Below, piece by piece: positions 57,281 through 64,000 of a DNA stretch of 64,000 bases. The notes below the pieces were generated by a model that was given only the letters and a program-made list of their open reading frames with translations, had not been told where the DNA came from and did not search any database. The position numbers and the translations under genes were made by a program. Location of the stretch: contig CM065804.1 of assembly GCA_033398695.1 (NCBI GenBank), forward strand, positions 33,473,001-33,537,000, in the 5' to 3' direction. Numbering within the stretch: the stretch's first letter is position 1; every line of letters begins with the position of its first letter. Source of the stretch: Orobanche coerulescens (taxonomy: Eukaryota > Streptophyta > Magnoliopsida > Lamiales > Orobanchaceae).

Positions 57281-59892
57281 TGTAACACCCCGATAAGGCG
57301 GCCATTACAGTGCCGTGGACCCCACACTGGGATCCACCAGGCGATATCCAAAGTAAAGATTAAATACACAATACATGTGATACCGAACCACAAAACATAG
57401 TACTTACTCCGATGTGGAGTTTACAGCAATATGGCCTACGGCCTTATTACACACAGGATCCAAAACATAAGTATAATCCATATGGAGATGAATTATACCT
57501 TAAATAACAATACATTTGTTCAAACTTAAAATGAAGCAGAAAATAACATTACACGGTACGAACATGACCGGACACGAAAGACTTGGGGCCCCCGAACTAG
57601 TATCCTTCGAACCCTTCGTCATCACCTTGATCTTCCCGTGCCTTGCCTTTTCCTCGACCTAAAATACAACACAAGTATTTCGCCCAACACAGGGTCAGAT
57701 ATACATGATAAATGATTCTCAAGATAGTATACAATTCACGCATATAAGATTTCAAGAATAACGCCCGACTAACGAACATACCCCTCGGGCGTATGAGCTA
57801 AGTCACAAAGCGTCGAACACATCCACGTATAAAAATGGGTATGCGCGACTAAGATAGTACGGCTCAAGAGGGACATCACAAGACGCCCGATCCGAATATG
57901 TGTCGGTGCACATGTCCACCCGTATACGGAATCCGGGATATACGTGGGATAATGTACCTAATTAGCCTCAACGAACTACGTCTCGTGTGCACGACCTTTC
58001 ACGGAAAATATTCACGCATGACTATATATGTGCCGCTAAAATCCTACACAATATCAATCGGAGCGTAGATATGACTCGGATATGTCACGATGCAACATGA
58101 CAACGAATTCAAGAATTTCACAAAATCTGAATAAGGATCGAGGACTCACCGAGATGACAACAAGATCAACAATATCAAGGGTCCAAAAGTAACGAACTTG
58201 GGAATACAATCCCACGATGAAAACGGGACATCATTAAGAGCAACATCAAATCACAAGACACAAGTTTATAAGTGTTTCATATACACGAAATGCATAATCA
58301 TCATAAGAATCCACACATCATTATAACCAAGCAAGATAACTTGCCTCAATACGGAGACGGGAATAGTCCTCTTCTTGTCGGAACGAACGAACGGTCCTCA
58401 ACTAATATTGTGTACTCGAACAATCAACCTTGAATGAAGTATATTTTTCTCATTAATACGTTTATATGATCATCTACACCGAATGTTCACGAGATAACAT
58501 CTTAATTTCCGATTGAGTAGTTTAACTTCTAAAGTGTTACTTCAAGAACCTTATTCAGACCATTCAATTCTGATAATTGATTACAAGATGATACCAATTG
58601 TTTGTTGGATTAAGAATCATTCCATAATGTTTTAAACAATAATCTCCTATCCTTTAATCTTATCAAGAACATCTCAAATGATTAAAAGTAAAATCTGCAC
58701 TACATACAATTACTTATGTTGAGTTAATTAGTTGTAAATCCATATCATGGTTATGAAGACTATCTCAAGTTTAGCACCACTCTTATACTCTTCCAACTGA
58801 CTTGGGGATTCAAACAAAACACCTCTGAATTCACTTAGCCTAGGTTCAAGAAGATTATTTCATTCTTCTAATGATCAACAAGGTTTCTTAAAACATTTAT
58901 GGTAATTATTCCAATAAGTCATTTACATTACAATGGAACAAGGATTATTATTATACCAATGGTGTTATAAGTCTAGCAAGGAGAGTGTGGTTAAACTAAA
59001 CATGATCATTACCATATTAAAACACCAAGAACACACCATTACAAACCCTCTAATCATCATGTTCATCATTAAGTTGTTGAAAGCTTAACTACAACATGTT
59101 TATTTTGATTAATTCATCACTAGGTGAAATATACTTAATCACTATCATATTAAATTCGAGATTATAGGGTTAAATCGTAGAACATACCTTCGAAATGGAG
59201 AACATTACACCAAACCACAAGAACACAATATAAGCTTCAAGAATGTCTCCAAGTTCCAATCAACAAGCTCCAAAATCAAAATGTAAAGCTCCAACACAAG
59301 TAGGAAGAAGGTAAACTTGCTCTAGGGATGAAGGGGATGATTATATGGGTGAAAATCGGAGGTTGGACGTGCAAAATGAAAGACACAAGTTGTCTTTTTA
59401 TAACAAAGATTAGTTACGTACGCTACACAACAAGTGTTACGTGCGTAAGCTAAGTCGAGAGGTTCTTTGGACTGAAATACGAACTTCATTACGTGCGTTA
59501 CCGCTAGAAGCATTACGTGCGTAATGTGGGTCAACTAGGTTGGCTCCAAAGATCGGATATTCGAATCCCACCCGGCCCCACACGCCGAAAGTTGAGATCG
59601 GATACGATTGCCGGTTACGTGCGTAATAGGTACCCCTACGTACGTAAAGGCCTCAAAATAGCGTACGCTATGACTTACGATTAACGTACGTTAGGCTCAG
59701 GTTTTTAATAGTTCAATATGCACTTATCTCTACAACACTGAAAATTCAAACATAATGCGAGTGATCATTTTATTCAAGTCTATTATGATATATTCCAACA
59801 TCAATATTCATTTCACAAATGCAACAAGATTACAACAGTATTAAATTATCCGAATAGTACAACAGCAAGTAAGAATTCCGTCGGATATTACA
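57281..59892 (-). mobile_element. 3' LTR of minus-strand Tekay element M2 (2612 bp)
   Basis: Plus strand TGTAACACCC...GGATATTACA; inverse TGTAATATCC...GGGTGTTACA. Family B. The terminal stem GTGGACCCC/GGGATCCAC lies at 57315-57337 and the conserved 200-bp block near 57860-58045. It is inserted in M1 gag. Confidence 0.92.
59394..59693 (-). promoter_or_regulatory. Phased palindrome array and TATA box of M2 LTR
   Basis: Dyads start (plus strand) at 59682, 59659, 59636, 59615; 59513, 59489; and 59437, 59414. Forms are TAACGTACGTTA, TAGCGTACGCTA, CTACGTACGTAA, TTACGTGCGTAA and similar. TATAAAAAG on the minus strand starts at 59402, exactly 23 bases after the start of the last dyad in that orientation. 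Confidence 0.75.
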
Positions 59893-59926
59893 TACTCCCC
59901 CCTTAAAAGGGGTTTCGTCCTCGAAA

Positions 59927-60229
59927 CTAAGGGGTAAACAATTCAGGATACCTCTCTTGAATGCTTCTCTCCGTCTCCCACGTGGCTTCCTCGACCCCGT
60001 GTCGACACCACTGAACCTTCAGTAGGGGAATCGTCTTATTACGCAGTTGTTTGGTCCTCCTCTCAAGTATTCGTACGGGGCGCTCCTCATACGAATGATC
60101 CTCCGATAAATCGATCTCATCGAACTGAAGTACATGACTCGGGTCAGCAACGTATTTCCTTAACTGGGAGACATGGAACACTTTATGGATCCGGCTCAGG
60201 GCTGGTGGTAAAGCCAAGCGATAAGCCAA
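59927..60229 (-). CDS. M2 integrase tail with chromodomain-like end
   Basis: 100 codons: MAYRLALPPALSRIHKVFHVSQLRKYVADPSHVLQF, then EERPVRILERRTKQLRNKTIPLLKVQWCRHGVEEATWETERSIQERYPELFTP and a stop. It is complete to the normal end of the Tekay pol. A stop near 60237 separates it from the preceding integrase piece. The PPT and LTR lie 35 bases downstream. Confidence 0.85.
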   Translation of the reverse strand: MAYRLALPPALSRIHKVFHVSQLRKYVADPSHVLQFDEIDLSEDHSYEERPVRILERRTKQLRNKTIPLLKVQWCRHGVEEATWETERSIQERYPELFTP

Positions 60230-60238
60230 ATCGCCTAC

Positions 60239-60649
60239 TCATTCCAAAACCTCAAACGGCCCGATATACCTCGGACTCAGCTTGCCTCGTTTTCCAAAAC
60301 GAAAGACTCCTCGGGTAGGTGACACCTTCATTAACACATGGTCACCAACCTCGAACTCAAGCGGTCGTCGACGGTGGTCAGCATAAGACTTCTGTCGACT
60401 TTGAGCCGTTAACAACCGGCTCCTAATCAAAGTGATCTTCTCTCGAGCTGCTAATAACATGTCGGGTTCCGTACCCAGAGATTCTGATAGTTCGTCCCAA
60501 CACAAAGGGGACCTACAGCGACGGCCATATAATGCCTCATACCGTGCCATCTGAATCGAAGCGTGCCAACTATTATTATAAGTGAATTCGACCAAAGGCA
60601 GTTGGGCTTCCCAATCGTCCTTCCAATCAAGAGGGCATGCTCTCAACAT
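60239..60649 (-). pseudogene. M2 integrase C-terminal core segment
   Basis: 136 codons: MLRACPLDWKDDWEAQLPLVEFTYNNSWHASIQ, LYGRRCRSPLCWDELSESLG, QKSYADHRRRPLEFEVGDHVLMKVSPTRGVFRF and GKLSPRYIGPFEVLE, the GPY/F-type module. It is bounded on each side by a single stop; the frame is otherwise continuous with its neighbours. Confidence 0.85.
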
Positions 60650-60661
60650 GTCCTCTAGAGT

Positions 60662-61414
60662 CTAGATGGTTCTCTCAGACTGACCATCGGTCTGTGGATG
60701 AAAAGCCGTACTTAAATTCAACTGCGTGCCCATCACACGATGAACTGCCTTCCAGAAGTGTGACACGAATCGCCCGTCACGGTCTGATACAATACTCCTG
60801 GGGGTACCGTGTAATCTCACAATTTCCTTAATAAACAGCTGGGCCAATCTCTCGGGACCCCACGCGTCCTTAATCTCCAAGAAGTGGGCTGATTTGGTCA
60901 GACGGTCCACAATTACCCAAATCGTATTCATTCCTCGAAGACTCATCGGCAATCTAGTAATAAAATCCATTGATATGTCCTCCCATTTCCACTCGGGAAT
61001 CGGGAGCGGTTTCAGCATTCCTGCGGGTCGCTGGTGCTCAATCTTAACCTGCTGACAGGTTAAACATCTCGAAACAAATTCGGCAACCTCACGTTTCATA
61101 TTTCCCCACCAATAATTCTGCTTCAAATCCTTATACATCTTGCTAGATCCCGGGTGAATAGAGTACGGGGTAGTATGGGCTTCTCTCATGATAGAGTTCC
61201 TTAACTCTTCGTCAGCGGGTACACAAACTCGATTTCTAAATCGTATCAATCCATCCTCGTGGATCACGAATCCAGGGGCTTTCCCTTGGGTTACCTCATC
61301 CCGGACTCGAGATAAGAATGGGTCCGTAACTTGCCTCGATCTGATCATATCATCAAGAGATGAAGAAATCTCAAGGGTGCAAAGTTGTCCTGAATCTGTG
61401 TAACCAAACTTCAA
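60662..61414 (-). pseudogene. M2 integrase N-terminal and core segment
   Basis: 250 codons: linker ([17 protein letters not shown]), HHCC zinc region ([18 protein letters not shown] ... [14 protein letters not shown]) and core with [35 protein letters not shown] and [14 protein letters not shown]. It ends at a TAG at 60662 within the ERTIQTLEDML stretch. Near 61400 a short deletion breaks the frame from RNase H. Confidence 0.87.
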
Positions 61415-61423
61415 TTTCTGGCC

Positions 61424-62019
61424 TCATAAGGTCCAATTGCAACTCTCTGTCTTTGTCAAACGGCTCACCATCTGCTCTGCCTTTGTCTTACGGCTCAAAG
61501 CGTCAGCAACTACATTTGCTTTGCCCGGATGATAAAGAATCTCGATATCATAGTCTTTGATGAGTTCTAGCCACCTTCTATGCCTCATGTTTAACTCCTT
61601 CTGAGTAAAAATGTATTTCAGGCTTTTGTGATCAGTGAAAATCTGACAGGTTACTCCATACATATAATGACGCCAGATTTTTAAAGCAAACACCACGGCT
61701 GCGAGTTCTAAATCATGGGTGGGGTAGTTGACCTCGTAAGGTCGTAGCTGTCTCGATGCATAGGAGATCACCTTCCCGTTTTGCATTAGTACACACCCAA
61801 GGCCCTGTTTAGATGCATCACTATACACTACAAACCCTTAGTTCCTTTCGGTAGGACTAAAATAGGTGCCGAAATCAACCGACTCTTAAGTTCATCAAAG
61901 CTCTGCTGACAAGCCTCTGACCATAAATATTTCTTATCCTTCCTCAACAAATTAGTCATTGGTTGGGCAATTTTGGAAAAACCCTCCACGAACCGTCGGT
62001 AATAACCTGCTAGTCCCAA
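61424..62019 (-). pseudogene. M2 RNase H and RT connection segments
   Basis: 61424-61828 holds [53 protein letters not shown] and [13 protein letters not shown]. 61828-62019 holds [30 protein letters not shown] and [17 protein letters not shown] shift near 61840 lies between them. Confidence 0.83.
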
Positions 62020-62035
62020 GAAACTGCGTACTTCC

Positions 62036-62687
62036 TTAACGCTCTTTGGTGGTAACCGATCTCGGATAGCTTCGTCTTACTGGGTCTACTCGCACCCCAT
62101 CAACTGATATCACATGCCCGAGAAAGATAACTTCATTTATCCACAATTCACATTTAGAAAATTTTCCATAAAGCTGCTCTCGCCTTAACGCCTCGAGAAC
62201 TAGATGGAGATGACGCTCGTGCTCTTCATGGTCACGAGAATAGATCAGAATGTCATCAATAAAAACGACTACAAAGCGATCCAGATAATTAATAAACACT
62301 CGATTCATCAGCTCCATAAATCTGCCGGTGCATTCTTGATCCAAAGGCATCACTACGAACTCATAATGCCCATAGCGAGTACGAAAAGCGGTCTTGAAAT
62401 ATCGGACTCACGAATCCTCAAGCGATGGTAACCGGACCTCAGTCGATCTTGGAAACACTGGCCCCTTGAAGCTGATCCAATAAATCATCAATACGCGGCA
62501 ATGGGTATTTGTTCTTAATGGTTACCCTGTTCAACTCACGATAATCAATACATAGACGTAGAGATCCGTCCTTCTTACGTACAAATAGTACTGGTGCTCC
62601 CCAAGGGGACGCACTAGGTCTAATGTAACCCTTCTCGGTCAAATCCTCAAGTTGGATCTTCAGCTCCTGCATCTCAGTCGGAGCCAT
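62036..62687 (-). pseudogene. M2 reverse transcriptase (several deletions)
   Basis: Two pieces. 62439-62687 carries [41 protein letters not shown] and [17 protein letters not shown]. 62036-62353 carries [30 protein letters not shown] (catalytic DD kept). Between them (62310-62440) the GYHQLRI and [12 protein letters not shown] stretches are damaged by small deletions, so no complete RT can be read. Confidence 0.83.
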
Positions 62688-62800
62688 GCGATACGGTGCT
62701 TTTGAGAGCGGGGACGTGCGAGCTCTAGCTCAATATTGAACTCTACATCACGATGCGGAGGTAAGCCTGGCAATTCATCTGGAAATACGTCTGGGTAGTC

Positions 62801-63300
62801 TCAGACTACCGGAATATCGATCAATTCAACTGGTCGATCCATTGTCTTGGTCATGTAACACCAATAGCCAATACATCCTTGATTAAGCAGTTTCACTGTT
62901 TTCATAGCGCTGATGATTCTCCCGGAACGGCTGGGATTATCACCCTGGAAGGTACACTCAATACCATCGTCAGATGTGACGGTTACTGTTCGCTTGCGGA
63001 CACTAATTATGGCATCATGACGGTCCATCCAATCGATACCCAAGATCACATCATCTTTAGGTAAATCGACCACAATTAAGTTTGACAACCACTCACGGTC
63101 ATTCATTCGAATCGAGCAGTCCTGAACTTCACGATTCCCAATAATTCTTCTACCATCGGGTAGACCAATTATATAAGGTTCACAATTGATAACATGCTCT
63201 AGTTGCAAACGACTCAAACAAGAAGTAGATAAAAAGGAGTGTGAAGCACCAGTATCAAAAAGAACACAGACAGGCTGAGATTGGATCTCGAGAGTACTGC
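62801..63300 (-). pseudogene. M2 protease segment
   Basis: 62801-63217 reads SRLQLEHVINCEPYIIGLPDGRRIIG, LPKDDVILGIDWMDRHDAI and GCIGYWCYMTKTMDRPVELIDIPVV, then a stop in place of the Arg of VVRDYPD. Just upstream, at 63220-63300, the active-site region (LFDTGASHSFLS) is present in the same or a neighbouring frame. Confidence 0.83.
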
Positions 63301-63302
63301 AA

Positions 63303-64000
63303 TCATGCGGCCGGGATCTTGACCCTCTTCATCTCGTAAACTCTAGGTTTTGCGGCCCGCACCGGATGTACTGCTTGATTTCCACGTCCCATCCCTTTGT
63401 TTGCCCCGGTAGTCTGATAAGAAGCGGATGGAGGTACACGGTCCTGAACCGAAGATTGTACTGGAGCATGAGGTGCTGCGGGAATACGTCCTAGTCCACT
63501 CCTACAATAACGAGCGCGATGTCCGTTCTTCCCACAAGTATGGCATGACACGGCTGGCCTAGGATATTTCGAATTGATGTGTCCTGGGTCTCCACAATTA
63601 TAGCACACAACAGATAGGCTGACCGCTCAAGGTTGCGATCTGGTTGGCTTCGATGCCGTAGGTTGCCGTTCAGAAGGATTTGGCACTGGTTGGGGTCTCT
63701 TGAATGTTCCGGTTCTTTGTCGGTAGTTACGGTTCCTGAATTTCTTGTTGTTAGACTGCGGTTGCTTCTTGGAAATTTCCTTCACGATCAATTCGTACTC
63801 CAGAGCTTTCTCGATGAACTCCGGTAGGGTCACACAATGATGGTTCAACAGCTGCATTCTCATTCGGGGTTTGAGCCTTTTGAGAAAGTATTTGATCTTA
63901 TCAGCTTCTGTGTGGACAATCGTCGCGGCAAAAGGGAGAAGTGCCTGGAATTTCTCGGCGATAGATAGTACGTCATCATCTTCGGACGGTTCCGGATTCA
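63303..64000 (-). pseudogene. M2 gag, C-terminal part (runs off the window)
   Basis: 63303-63608 carries knuckles CYNCGDPGHINSKY (last Cys replaced by Tyr) and CHTCGKNGHRARYC. 63627-63863 carries MRMQLLNHHCVTLPEFIEKALEYELIVKEISKK and the basic linker. 63864-64000 continues the capsid (KIKYFLKRLKPRM on the minus strand). The gag N terminus, leader and 5' LTR of M2 are outside the window. Confidence 0.85.

Overview
This window is repeat-dense plant (angiosperm, probably eudicot) nuclear DNA. I see no ordinary host gene with its own flanks, and no rRNA or tRNA gene. Almost every base can be assigned to transposable elements, mostly Ty3/gypsy chromoviruses of the Tekay (Del) type. The grounds are LTRs running TGTAATAYCC...GGTGTTACA, a tRNA-iMet primer site (TGGTATCRGAGC), gag with two CCHC knuckles, pol order PR-RT-RH-INT, a C-terminal chromodomain-like tail and very long LTRs (2.3-4.6 kb). 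The species cannot be named from the sequence.

Layout. (1) 1-14294: LTR family K. A left K LTR is split by a 4.6-kb solo LTR (family A, TSD GTTGT, 282-4905). A short internal piece with PBS and gag start follows, then a truncated second A LTR (5719-~8870), an internal 3' end, and a second K LTR (9134-14211) split by a solo family-B LTR (10307-13038, TSD GCATG). This second K LTR is again followed by a PBS and leader, so the order is LTR-internal-LTR-internal. (2) 14295-16364: a non-coding CACTA-like transposon with about 11 internal repeats. (3) 16365-18713: a minus-strand Ty1/copia ruin. (4) 18714-26330: Tekay element D, a family-B member with a decayed gag-pol. Its integrase is interrupted by element H.

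(5) Element H (26331-26942, 36613-41544) is the most unusual object. It is an LTR retrotransposon with a tRNA-Asp PBS and no gag-pol. It carries two foreign-looking genes: an intact 150-codon ORF resembling the cysteine-rich nucleic-acid-binding protein of carlaviruses, and an intronless LOG-type cytokinin-activating gene with a frame break near its N terminus. H's left LTR holds the nearly complete Tekay element E (26943-36607, TSD CATCA, two 2381-bp LTRs). H's right LTR is cut by minus-strand Tekay element M1 (41545 onward).

(6) M1 is itself split by a 599-bp hAT MITE (47854-48452, 8-bp TSD), by a non-autonomous LARD-type element F (48512-56775) with no coding capacity, and by a further minus-strand Tekay element M2 (57281 to the window end). 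Nesting order is D containing H; H containing E and M1; M1 containing hAT, F and M2.

Two sequence patterns cut across the families. First, most LTRs carry arrays of 12-bp GC-rich palindromes at a 22-24 bp pitch, the last one about 23-25 bp before the TATA box in the Tekay families. The palindrome differs between lineages (TAGCGCACGCTA, TTACGTACGTAA, GTGCCGCGGCAC, TTACGGCCGTAA) while the layout persists. Second, a short stem-loop with compensatory base changes lies about 40 bp before the 3' end of the Tekay-type LTRs. Both look like selected structure that ordinary LTR annotation does not describe.
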